From Pseudo-nitzschia pungens (Eukaryota > Bacillariophyta > Bacillariophyceae > Bacillariales > Bacillariaceae), in NCBI GenBank assembly GCA_037355855.1, contig CM074765.1:3782001-3846000 (forward strand): a stretch of DNA of 64,000 nucleotides, in the 5' to 3' direction. The notes beneath the pieces were generated by a model. That model did no database searches. It was not told the DNA's origin and saw only the letters and a list, made by a program, of their open reading frames with translations. Shown piece by piece: positions 20,691-30,504 of this stretch. The stretch's first letter is position 1. Every line of letters begins with the position of its first letter. The position numbers were made by a program, and so were the translations under genes.

Positions 20691-21230
20691 ATGTAGGACC
20701 GATTTTCCCTTGCAATCCCGTCTGCGAGGTTTCAAAGTGGTTCGAGACATTTCTGCCCCCATGAACTACAAGCACTGCCTCCTCCGATGTACAGAATGGT
20801 GTATTTTGGCTCCAGCGTCCGAACAACTACAAGCGCTGTCGAGGAGGGAAGTGTTGCTTCTTGTTGAGGATAGAGCGTTTTTTGTTGGATTTGGTTAGCG
20901 TTTCGGTTAGCCTTTCGGCCACTCGGCCACGATTAAAAAAGAACATCTTTCTATTTCTTGATTTCATGCCAAGGAAGATTCTGAAATCTGCGTTGAAACC
21001 CTTCAACGGACGTTTGCAGTGTATTAGTACGAGGAGGCCCGGATTCTTTTTTCAGATTCTTTTTTCTAGTGCGCAGTTTTGTAATCCGGGGGAGGTGCAT
21101 TTGTAATCCTAAAAATTAACTAGTGTTTCTTAGTGTCGAGCTCCTCGAATTGTCGAGAACCACTTTGAAACCTCGCAGGCGGGATTGCAAGGGAAATCGG
21201 TCCTACTCGTGGATTACAAATAATAACCTC
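20691..21230. repeat. Second inverted repeat pair next to the foldback
   Basis: The segment at about 20692-20748 (GTAGGACCGATTTTCCCTTG ... AAAGTGGTTCGAGAC) is inverted at about 21147-21208 (GTCGAGAACCACTTTGAAAC ... GAAATCGGTCCTAC), enclosing about 400 bp with no gene. The outer side of the right arm continues with GTGGATTACAAATAATAACC. It shares GGATTACAAATA with the hairpin at 20568-20579, so the two structures are related or nested. Confidence 0.8.
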
Positions 21231-21687
21231 TTGCATGTCGTACGTAAGGTTACATTCATCCATTCCATAATTAATATCATTATTTTTCATACAGTATCAT
21301 ACATTAAGCCATACGTTTAAGTTAATTACGTAGTAATAAGTAGTGCGTAAAGTACCGGTACGATCTCCGAACTTCTATTTTTTGCTTCGTACGGACGGTA
21401 AGGTTACTTGTAATTACTTCGTCAAAGCAGGTAGGTTACGTGGTATTCTGATTGAGAGATTGAGTCTCCTTCTTTTCATACCGTACCGTTGCAATTGTAC
21501 CGTTTATTGTACCGGTAGGCACGAATGAAGTGTAGAGACTGTCAGTCTAAACAGAAAACACCAAAAAATCAACCACAACGACAAAACAGGCAGACACGAA
21601 AAAAAAAAACGCACCGAAAGCTTACATTTCAACAACAATTATCGTCAGTAGTGTTCCAACTTCAACACCACAATCCTGTACACTACA

Positions 21688-21730
21688 AGCAACGAAACAA
21701 AACAAAACAAAACAAAACAAAACAAAATCA
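21688..21730 (+). repeat. ACAAA pentamer repeat in presumed 5' leader
   Basis: About eight copies of AAACA/ACAAA sit 55 bp upstream of the start codon of the ankyrin-like gene, probably in its 5' untranslated region. Confidence 0.7.
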
Positions 21731-21784
21731 GAACAACTCTAGGGTACCAACAAGAAAAAGAGAAGAACACACATCCCAGTAGAG

Positions 21785-23218
21785 ATGGAGATGGCAGATA
21801 CAGATATACCAGCAACCAAAGAATCTGATTCGTGGAATACGGCAAAATCCCTCGCATCCTTGCCCGTGGAAGGGGACACGAACGTGCTCCCTAGTCTTTC
21901 CCACGCGATTGTCAATGTATCTCGAATGGGACTAGCGCAGCGAAAGTCTGAGATCCTAAGACGCAGGGCGGAATTCCCCGAGAGCCTCCGTCAAACAATA
22001 GAGGACCACCGAGACGATCACCCGGTTCGGTTCTTGACATACGTGGAAGACGGGCTGAAACAATTGCTCCATGGTACTTTTCCCGGGACCAACAACACAA
22101 TAGGTGGCCTCGATTGCGATCGCGACACCGAAGCTCAGGTCGAGACTGCAATCCGCTTCTTCCCGGAAACTCTGCAGGAGATTTATTTCGGACGCAACGT
22201 AATTTGCATGCAGGTTTCCAATCGTCGTTGGAGAAATGGCTGGTTGAGTTTCAAGACCGTCTCCTTCGTCCCGCTGTTGGCAAAGCTCGGGCTTGAATTG
22301 GGTCAATTTCGGGAGGAAGAACGCGGTGGACTTATGTGCGGGACCGACGACCTGCTGAAAGTGCTTGCCAGCAATCACTTCAAGGGGGATTCCACCAAGG
22401 CGTATTACCGCCTGGTGGACGAGACTTGCCTCTCGATGCTGATACGGCTAAGGGACATGGGACTTTTCAGAAAAGAAGATATTGTCAAACACAATCTTCT
22501 TGGATCTTTGCTGCAGGGATCCGTCTTTCCAGAACAACGCTTTCGATTCTTAGTGGACTGGAATCCCGACTGTTTGGGGGCTCCTATTGGCTTTTCTTTT
22601 TTTCATGCGGACCTACTGCCCATCAAAAGCGTCGCTCTTTCCGACGACCTTGATGTGACGGGTTTTCAAGAAGTCCTTAGAAGCGGAATGAAACACTTCC
22701 CAGAGAAGTTTGGATTCCTGTTTCACATGGGCGTCGCCAAAGGGTCGCCGCTCCGCAACAAAACCGCCTACGCGATTGCCTGCCAGAAGCACGGAAAGAA
22801 AGTCGTCGACACGATTGTCAATGAGGAATGGAGTGTTGCTTGCGGACGAGATGCTACGAATCAAATTGGGCTCGATGCTCTGTTGTACGCATCGACCGAA
22901 CCCGCCGTCAACCTGGACCTTGTTTACACGTTGTTGCGCAGAGATCCGGCCTTGCTCATTTCTGCAAAACCCCAAACAGAATCCCGGGATTATTGGGTAG
23001 GAGCACCAGAAAACCAGAAGGCGAACGCGACAAAACGAAAATTGATTCCTTCTCATCACAAACAATTCGTCGCTGTAAGAGTGGGAGCTCCCAACATGCG
23101 AGCGAACGAATTTGAAGATGGCTCGAATACAATTCTTGCCAGCAGAGCTCCGACTCTGAAAAAGCGCAAATCTTTTTGCTGTAATCTCGGTAACTCGATC
23201 CAGGCATCAAATGAATGA
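21785..23218 (+). CDS. Diatom-type ankyrin-like protein of unknown function
   Basis: A 477-residue single-exon protein. It has LSHAIVNVSRMGLAQRKSE, a central FFPETLQEIYFGRNVICMQV block, and several helical pairs such as VLRSGMKHFPEKFGFLFHMG and LDLVYTLLRRDPALLISAKP. The last has the look of a degenerate ankyrin unit. I recognise this arrangement from large lineage-specific diatom families often labelled ankyrin-like, but the sequence does not show canonical 33-residue repeats. No signal peptide or membrane segment. The last 80 residues are basic and diverge, so they may be a tail beyond the conserved part. A TTTTC/ACAAA-rich leader with an ACAAA repeat (about 21688-21728) precedes the ATG. 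Function unknown. Confidence 0.75.
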   Translation: MEMADTDIPATKESDSWNTAKSLASLPVEGDTNVLPSLSHAIVNVSRMGLAQRKSEILRRRAEFPESLRQTIEDHRDDHPVRFLTYVEDGLKQLLHGTFPGTNNTIGGLDCDRDTEAQVETAIRFFPETLQEIYFGRNVICMQVSNRRWRNGWLSFKTVSFVPLLAKLGLELGQFREEERGGLMCGTDDLLKVLASNHFKGDSTKAYYRLVDETCLSMLIRLRDMGLFRKEDIVKHNLLGSLLQGSVFPEQRFRFLVDWNPDCLGAPIGFSFFHADLLPIKSVALSDDLDVTGFQEVLRSGMKHFPEKFGFLFHMGVAKGSPLRNKTAYAIACQKHGKKVVDTIVNEEWSVACGRDATNQIGLDALLYASTEPAVNLDLVYTLLRRDPALLISAKPQTESRDYWVGAPENQKANATKRKLIPSHHKQFVAVRVGAPNMRANEFEDGSNTILASRAPTLKKRKSFCCNLGNSIQASNE

Positions 23219-24772
23219 AAGAATACATGAAACAGATGTTCGTACCATTTGGCTCGAAAGGAAACAGATAGCTTCTCATCGACATGAGTTCCACTTGAGA
23301 TATCTCCGTCAGCCATGCAGTACCAACAGACATGATACCAGCTCTGCACAACAGTTTGAAAACGAAAGGCCGTTGGACCACACCCCCTTCCCACCTTCTT
23401 TTCTGTGACGAAATCCACGAATTGGAATGGTTCTGTGGCAGAAGCAATGCGCCATTAGCTGCAGAGCTTATCGCTGATATTTATCTACATGCACATAATA
23501 TTTAAGATACATACGAATCCCGGGAGCAGGGCGATACGTCATCAAGTTACATCGGCAATCACATAAAATCATTACCATCATGATACCTGAACTGATGTTC
23601 TTAGCCAAAAAGATTTCACAGGCAAGAACGTACAAGTATGACAGCCCAATCAGCACCGGTGGCATACACATGCACCATGGAATGATCATGACTCCTCACT
23701 GATCCATGTGACTGGACAGTGTGCTCATGACTTTCTCTTTAACATGTTCATAGATTGACAACTTTTTTCAACACGTTTTGCAGTTCTACTAATGATACTA
23801 GTTGCAACGCCTTTCTCAGCTAAAAAAAGCTTGCTTTTGGTGTCGACAGGGCGATGAACGTGAGAGTCATACCCGGTACCATTTCCAAAGGAGGTCTTAC
23901 CATACTCCTTACTCCTTTCTGTCCTGACTCTTAAAGTGTTAAAACGAATTCCAGAACCCGACAGGAGCAAGTGATTGTCACTCTGTGTTTTGATGAATTC
24001 TTCTTCCTATTATTTTTTGTTGCATAATTGTAGGAAGAGTTAGTTTTTACTTGTAAGTAATAACATTGGTATCTTCGCTGAATTGCTTGTACTTCGTAAA
24101 CCTTAAAATTACTATTGGTCGAGAGTGAGATAATCCTTAAAATTTACTTGTACCGGTGTTTGATTTTGATTTTGATTGATTGATGATTCATTCGTTGCAA
24201 GGAGTTAAGTTCCGAGGACTACGTACAAGCACTCGTACGGTACATAACTCACTACCTAAGGTTTACCGCATACCGTATTCAATTCTGTTGGCGGTGGTGT
24301 ACCGGTAACTGGTTATGGCAAGACCGATTTGGACCATCGCTCATAATGTCTGGCCGTAACCAGTTACGGATCGAATGAGTCAATTACGAATTAAATCATC
24401 CTGCATGAACCATTGACTCTCTCGAAAATCTGATTGTCCGATATCTGAGATCCGAGCACCTACCGGTACGTACAATACTACCGGAATGTACTTGTACTGT
24501 TCCACGTGCGGGTGTCGTAAATCGTCAGTGACAGAAAATAATACGAAGCCATCATCTTTGGAGTATGAATTGGAGCATGAACTATGAACAGTATGATGCA
24601 AGTCGAGGATGCACACAGAGTTTCGAAGGCCTTGTTGGATCTTGACGACGCAAACGAGGTTCAGCGCTGTAGACCAAAGAAGCGTGTTTCTTGTTGGACG
24701 AAGCAGCTGATCGACGTTGCCTTGGAGCATTACTAATAGGCAACACTCGATCTAAAGTTTTGCTGCGTCAAA
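23219..24772. other. Gene-free spacer
   Basis: AT-rich sequence with a GATTTT/GATT run at about 24160-24190 and GTAAG/GGTAAC motifs near 24060-24370. No gene I can support. Confidence 0.5.
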
Positions 24773-25753
24773 ATGCGTTGGTCGCCGGTTTCAATGAGAG
24801 GATTTCGTGCTTCGCGGGTTCAATCCGCTCCTTTATTTTTTGTCCTTGTGTCTTCGTTGGTGGTGATCGTGAGAGGATGGTCGCTAAATACACTGCAACG
24901 ATATGGGAGTGTCAGATCGACAAAATTGCAATCACGAGGAAAATGCTTTGGTACAGATATGACGTCCCTTTGTCGATTGAATTCTCCCCTGTTCCTGTCT
25001 GCAGACAGTGCCGAGGCGGGTACCAGCGAAGAGGATCTATCGGCGATGAGCAAAGAAGTCGCTGGCATGCGACTATCGGAAATCAAAGCGGAGCTCAAGG
25101 AACGCAATGTAGATTTCTCCGATTGCTTTGATAAGGAATCGATGGTGACAAAGTTGGCAAACGCACGAATCAACAACATTCACGATGACAACAGCAGCAA
25201 CGACGGCGATGGCGACGACAGCGAGGAAAAAGCAGGAAAAACGAAGGGAGAATTTGATCGAGAGGCAGCCCTGGAAGAACTCAAGGGGATGCGGGTTAGA
25301 GAATTGCGAGAAGAACTCGGAAGGCGGCGCATTTCCCGTGCGGGCTTGTTCGAAAAGGAAGACCTCGTCAATGCCCTCCTGGAAGCCCGTGCCGTTGCAT
25401 CGGTGTTTTCGGCCACGAGCTTGCTGACTCCCGGGGAAGTTGCCGACTTGCCCGAGGAAGACGTTCGAAAGGAAATCGATCATCCCGGATCCCTGTTGTT
25501 GCTCGATGTTTACGCAACTTGGTGCGGTCCCTGCCAAATGATTGCTCCTTTTTTGAAGGAAATTGCCGCCGAACAAGGTGACCAACTAAGGATTATCAAG
25601 ATGGACAGCGACAAATACCCGAAGCTTTCCTCCGAATTGAAGGTTCAAGGTTTGCCTACTCTTGTTTTGTTTCAAGGAGGAAATGAAATCAACCGCATCG
25701 AGGGGGCACCTACCAAAGAACAGTTGATGGGATGGATCGACAGTCATCGGTGA
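24773..25753 (+). CDS. Targeted thioredoxin with two SAP-like motifs
   Basis: A 326-residue protein. The N-terminus has a basic then hydrophobic leader (PLFFVLVSSLVVIVRG), a candidate signal peptide that may begin a bipartite plastid presequence. Two SAP-like helix-extended-helix motifs follow: MRLSEIKAELKERNVDFSDC near residues 90-125 and MRVRELREELGRRRISRAGL near 166-201, separated by an acidic Ser/Asp linker. Residues 220-326 form a complete thioredoxin fold with active site WCGPC at 250-254, the cis-proline context VQGLPTLVLFQGG, and a final GWIDSH helix. It should reduce disulfides in target proteins. SAP motifs usually bind nucleic acid, so a plastid-nucleoid or RNA-linked role is possible but inferred. 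Alternative start: second ATG (SMRGF) 21 bases downstream. Confidence 0.88.
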   Translation: MRWSPVSMRGFRASRVQSAPLFFVLVSSLVVIVRGWSLNTLQRYGSVRSTKLQSRGKCFGTDMTSLCRLNSPLFLSADSAEAGTSEEDLSAMSKEVAGMRLSEIKAELKERNVDFSDCFDKESMVTKLANARINNIHDDNSSNDGDGDDSEEKAGKTKGEFDREAALEELKGMRVRELREELGRRRISRAGLFEKEDLVNALLEARAVASVFSATSLLTPGEVADLPEEDVRKEIDHPGSLLLLDVYATWCGPCQMIAPFLKEIAAEQGDQLRIIKMDSDKYPKLSSELKVQGLPTLVLFQGGNEINRIEGAPTKEQLMGWIDSHR

Positions 25754-26090
25754 CAAGGATGATGATTGTAAAACGTAGATAGATCGATGCTAATTGCTGT
25801 AGATTGCAACGTCGATTCATTGAAATCGATACGGGGCATACGAAGCTGTCATCATAGATCAATCGATTTCTGACTACGACTACTTTGATCTTGGTGCGAT
25901 ACGTTGAACATTCACTCATCTATCAACACCGCAACGCTTATAACGAAAAGTCTTGATTATTATGTCCCAAGGAGCAAATGTTCTATTTATTTTTTGGATG
26001 AACATTGCTGCAAATGACGTGTGCATATTGCACCTAGTGACAACGTGTGAATCCGATTGCAACCACATTGCTCGCGAGCTCTTTGCAAAG

Positions 26091-27032
26091 CTATAGTTCC
26101 GTTCTTTTGCCTTCTTTGAGAAGCTTCTTTTCTTCTTCCCATTCCGCAAATTCCGTCCCAGCAATTCGAAAAAAGTCTCCATACGTTAAACGTGTTGCTC
26201 CATGCTTCTCCTCAGCATTGGTAAAAGAAAGGAGACGAATGGCATCTCGTACCATCGCCATCCCAAGCAAAGTTACATTCACCGAATGGTATTTTGTGGG
26301 TATCCAAGGATCGATCCAAGGATGAATCTTGAAAATGGTCCAGTCCACCCAACCATACCGAATCTCTTCTGTTATGATATTACAAGGCTGGAAAATTCGA
26401 ACAAACGGAATCATCCCGGAATTATCCGTCACAGCAAGTTCTTTCAACGCCATAATGTTCTGATATTCCGTTAGCATGCCCCACCATCCTATCGGGGCCC
26501 CATCACTGCGGCTTTTGATTTCCTCCTTTGCGTAGGGCTTGGCGTTTTCAACGAAAGTGTCGATTGAGCTAAATGTCGTAACCGAACGGACCTTCAGTTT
26601 TTCGCAGAGTCGCGTCATGGATGCCACCATATCGATTTCCACGTAATGGAAGTTGCCCAAGTCGTAGAGGTAAGGATGTCCTGATCCCGTTGCGATGAAG
26701 CAAGCGTCGGCGACCCCCATGGCAAGCAATTCTGAGTTTTGATCGACCTTCCCTAGATCGACCAGCTGTAGCTTAACGACTTCGGGCAGTGGCGAGGAGG
26801 TCGACTCCGGCAGCAAATCCGTCACCTTCGGTGGAAAACTTCGTCCCACTATGACCAACTTCGTAAAATACGAATTGTTGCGAAGAATCGCACGCAATAC
26901 GCTGTTTCCAACGGTACCGGTGGCACCAAACAAGATGGCGGTTCTGGCTTCTGTTGTTGTCGCCGAGAATAACAAGAAAGTCAAGGCAAAAAGCCAACGA
27001 TAGACAGGGAGAACGGTGCGAGGAAGCATCAT
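26091..27032 (-). CDS. Secretory-pathway NAD(P)-binding Rossmann oxidoreductase
   Basis: A 313-residue protein with an N-terminal hydrophobic leader (YRWLFALTFLLFSATTTEA). An atypical SDR/HTATIP2-like dinucleotide-binding motif FGATGTVGNSVLRAIL follows at about residues 34-49, then KLVIVGRSFPP. VADACFIATGSGHPYLY matches the Rossmann strand after the second acidic region. KVRSVTTFSSIDTFVENAKP and WWGMLTEYQNIMALKELA take the place of the Ser/Tyr-Lys region; a YxxxK motif is not clear, so catalysis may differ or be lost. The C-terminal part (DAIRLLSFTNAEEKHGATRLTYGDF) resembles NAD(P)H-binding nucleoside-sugar-epimerase relatives. The substrate is unknown. It is convergent with the thioredoxin gene, with 340 bp between stops. 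Confidence 0.8.
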   Translation of the reverse strand: MMLPRTVLPVYRWLFALTFLLFSATTTEARTAILFGATGTVGNSVLRAILRNNSYFTKLVIVGRSFPPKVTDLLPESTSSPLPEVVKLQLVDLGKVDQNSELLAMGVADACFIATGSGHPYLYDLGNFHYVEIDMVASMTRLCEKLKVRSVTTFSSIDTFVENAKPYAKEEIKSRSDGAPIGWWGMLTEYQNIMALKELAVTDNSGMIPFVRIFQPCNIITEEIRYGWVDWTIFKIHPWIDPWIPTKYHSVNVTLLGMAMVRDAIRLLSFTNAEEKHGATRLTYGDFFRIAGTEFAEWEEEKKLLKEGKRTEL

Positions 27033-29070
27033 AAAGGTAGGATAATTGTTGTTCGAACTTTTGCGAAACCCTTTTTTATGATGAGAGCATTGTAACTTAC
27101 TTCAAAATCCGTTACAACAGTATTGAGCTAAACATCTCATACCTCTCGCTTTACGAAGTACGTACTAATTATGATTATTTCGACCCAACGGGTTGTAGAG
27201 TGGAGAACGGTTTTATTTAGGATGGAGTATTGATTTTCATAAGTAAGATTTTTTATTTGTCAGATTTTCCTTGTTCAAAAATAGAAAGATTTTACTGTAC
27301 ATATGAAACCCGGTAATCATGAAAAATGAATAAGAAACAGCCTTTTATTTATTGCATGCTCACAAGTCAGGGTACTCGTAGCTAGTAGAGACAATAATAG
27401 TGTTTCAAGCAAAAACGATCCAGAAAAGCATGATCATCTAAAAAAAGAAAATAGGGAAGAAATTTATCACTCCGTTCTAATTGAACAATGAATACTCTTC
27501 CACAAATCATTAGTTAATATTATTATCTTTTCTGCATTATTCTCCGGCGGGAGAAGTTCGGAAACTACGTTGAAATCATTCGTGATTTTAATAATTGCGT
27601 TTCATTCCTAATTCAAATAAAAATTTGAAAACGGAATGATCTAAGTAATCTTACTGGTACGAATACGTCTGCTTTAAATCCTATGGAAGAAAAAATAGTC
27701 TTTTGTTTATTAGTATTTAAAAAAAAAGAGTCGTAATTACCGTAGTAAAACATTTGAAGATGATAGTATGCTGATACTACTACTAGTAATGCAATAATTA
27801 TGATATTATTATCATTATGATCACCTTTCAATGAATGATAGTAGCATCGGGTAAGGTTAGTTCGTAAATTCAGACCTGAGGCACTTCGACACAGATATTA
27901 GATTCAAAGTACTACTACTAGTAGTTCAAGGAGGCAAGATGAATCTGGTACTACTAGTACTACTACTAGCTCTTTCCCAAAGAGACATCAAACATGCATA
28001 TTACTTCGTAATTTAGTAAGTGGTAGTACTATCTCATACGCGATAGCAGGATACTGCAGGCGTGCTGCTTCTAATAGGATGGTTTCGTGGGTACGCATCA
28101 CCGTGTCCCTAACAATAGAAATCCATGGTTTGAACCTCCTGCAAAGTTAAGAAAATTTCATCGTAACGTTCAACGACACCACCAGTATAAGATGAAATAC
28201 CAAAATGGAGTTGATCTTGGTTCGACATGTTTGGACCGGTTCGACCTATCCGTAACCATCGCATCGCCCGCCAATGATGCTGGCTTCATCCTCACTATCT
28301 CAACCACCATTGTACGGATAAAAACGACATGCATGATGACGTTGTCAGGTTTTGTTTTGCTGGTTGATTTATTCATCTCCGACATGACTGTATTGCATGG
28401 TAAATTTCATACAGGACAGACCGCGACATCTAATTCAGTCAGACGCTGCAGACATTTGACGGATTGAAACCTTCCCTGGTCAGATATCGACTGATCCAAA
28501 TCGCTCTGACGGTTGGTGAAAAGTGACCGTTGGATATCGACCGTCGAGGCATTGTCTAGTGCCTCTTCATACCCCAGAGTACTAGTAGGAACCCAGTCCA
28601 AAACAACCAAGAAAGGCAATGCCTTCCCACGAAAGGAATTACAAGACGTTGGTCTACCATCTTGTCCGTCGGCGCTTGGCAAACGAAAATGCCCTTCGCT
28701 TGTTCTGAAGTACCATTACCTTTGTTCTTCATGATGATAGCTCATTTGGTTGGATTGCATTAGCCGAGCCGACGAAACGGAAACTCTTGTGCCGGTGGCG
28801 ATCACTAACTTACACAGAGTTAGTTCGTTCCAAAGTCCTGTATTGAGTTTTTCCAAATGAAATGAATGAATCGCACGCAACACAACGCAACGTCCAGCTT
28901 TCTGCTTGGTCGTTGCTGCCTCGAGATGCCAATCAATCAATCAATCAATCTCTGTTTTGTCGTGTACCACCACACAACACACACGGCCTTTACTGCTTGT
29001 CTTCCACCGGCTAAAAGAAGACCGTAGTTAGATGCATCGACTCCAATGATTGTTCTTTTGGGTTAGTCCA
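27033..29070. other. Gene-free AT-rich spacer
   Basis: Low-GC sequence with ACTAGTAGT/TACTACTA runs at about 27770-27790 and 27905-27970, and CAAT repeats at about 28930-28951. Small frames at 28087-28740 show no motifs. I see no supportable gene. Confidence 0.5.
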
Positions 29071-29540
29071 TTACAGATTTGGACGCCCTCTCATCATCGA
29101 GAACCCCGAAAGAGACTCGGCCCAAGCTGCGTCATCCGGGCCATAGCAAACGGTTACCACCACGTTTTGAAGATGCTTCCCTTGTCCCGAATCAATGAAG
29201 TGAGGGAAAACAGGACCGCGAATTATGGCACCAGATGGTGTAGGTACCGTGAGGGAGACGATGAAAGGCATCCTTCTTTCATACACCCGCGAGACCAGGC
29301 CGGTCTTCTTATCGTACGGTGTGTATCGCTATTCTCTGAGTTTTTGGTATTCCAAAGCGAAGGTGTTTTACGGGTAATCTCTATGGCGAAGTGCGAGCGG
29401 AGCACAACAATGAATAGATCATCGTTATCGTCATCAGTTTTAGGGAAGTGTACGCCATAAGTTCCTTTCTGGTGGTAAGAAGGTCTTGTCTGCAAGGATG
29501 CACAAAGTTCGTCACCGAGACTTTTCGTGAAAGAAAAAAA
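29071..29540 (-). pseudogene. Probable gene relic, family not recognised
   Basis: Two overlapping minus-strand frames read like real protein. The first gives LGDELCASLQTRPSYHQKGT, YGVHFPKTDDDNDDLFIVVL and RSHFAIEITRKT. After a frame change at about 29310-29340, with an in-frame TAG, the second gives RYTPYDKKTGLVSRVYERRM, PFIVSLTVPTPSGAIIRGP, FPHFIDSGQGKHLQ and VVVTVCYGPDDAAWAESL. Composition and sense are protein-like across the break, so it is probably a single gene with an indel, or a remnant. No complete start is clear. I considered an actin-capping protein but the motifs do not match well enough to claim it. Confidence 0.4.
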
Positions 29541-30504
29541 CAAGCAAGAACTCATTTGCGTTCGTCGTTTTTCTTTATTTGCTGAGTTCAGAACAATAAT
29601 CTCGAATGTTCCATTCTCTGATTTTCTTCGGTGTGTCGTGGAGTTTGAAACTTCATCGCCTTCCTCGCCGACTAAGTATCAGAACAATTTAGTGCAATCC
29701 TTCATTGATTGAGGAAAAGAATTGTTTTTAAAAAAAATCAAATAGAATTTCATTTTCAGTTCGTAAAAAGTAAAGTCCCATTTAATTGCTTTTTCGTCGC
29801 CGTTGTGTTCTGTTTTTAGACTATTAAAGTGTCACACTAAAGGATACCGGTAGGACTACCTACAGGCACGGAATTCGTAACACCCGTTCCCGGGTTGATG
29901 TACCGTACACCAAGAGGGGCTCATAGAACCGGGGACAGTAAGGTTTACCGTAGGTAGGAATTTCCGGAATTTCGTACGTACCGTACCGTAGTGTAATTCC
30001 TGGTACGAAGTACTTCTTCGTAAGTTACTACTTACCGGTATGTCCTCATCAAAGAAGAAAGGTTTACGTGACCGAGCAATTTTCGCGGGATGGAGAGAGA
30101 GATAAGGACAGAATGACTCATTCGATTTGAAATTCACCTTGGTGAATGAACCATGAACAGGATTTTTTGGCGCGAAGACAACCTCCAAGCATACGGTACT
30201 CGTACGTCCTGATATCTTCGTTGCTTGCTCTTGCTCACGGCAGCCCACCACAGAAAAGGGGACAGAAAGTCACCATCCAATGAAGCACGGCATCTGGTAA
30301 CCTTGTCAGAAAGTATCGTACCGTACATCAAGGCTTAGCTTACATCAAGTTCGAACATTATTTTTTATTACCTGAATTCTTTTTTTCATACCTCTATTTT
30401 GAGAACATTCGCAGTCTTCCAGTTGTATTCTTTGAAGACCAAAGATAGGAAAAGAAAGGCACATTGTCGACGAAGCGAAATGCGAAAGTCGAACACAGCA
30501 TCGA
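29541..30504. other. Spacer upstream of helicase gene
   Basis: Holds GTAAGGTTTACC and GTAAGTTAC motif copies at about 29938-30030, next to a half-site resembling the MITE end (AGAACCGGGGACAG at 29925). The rest is presumed promoter for the plus-strand helicase. No gene seen. Confidence 0.5.

Noticed and set aside
29071..29540. Assignment to an actin-capping protein subunit
   Set aside because: A few residues suggested it but the conserved blocks of that family do not appear in order.
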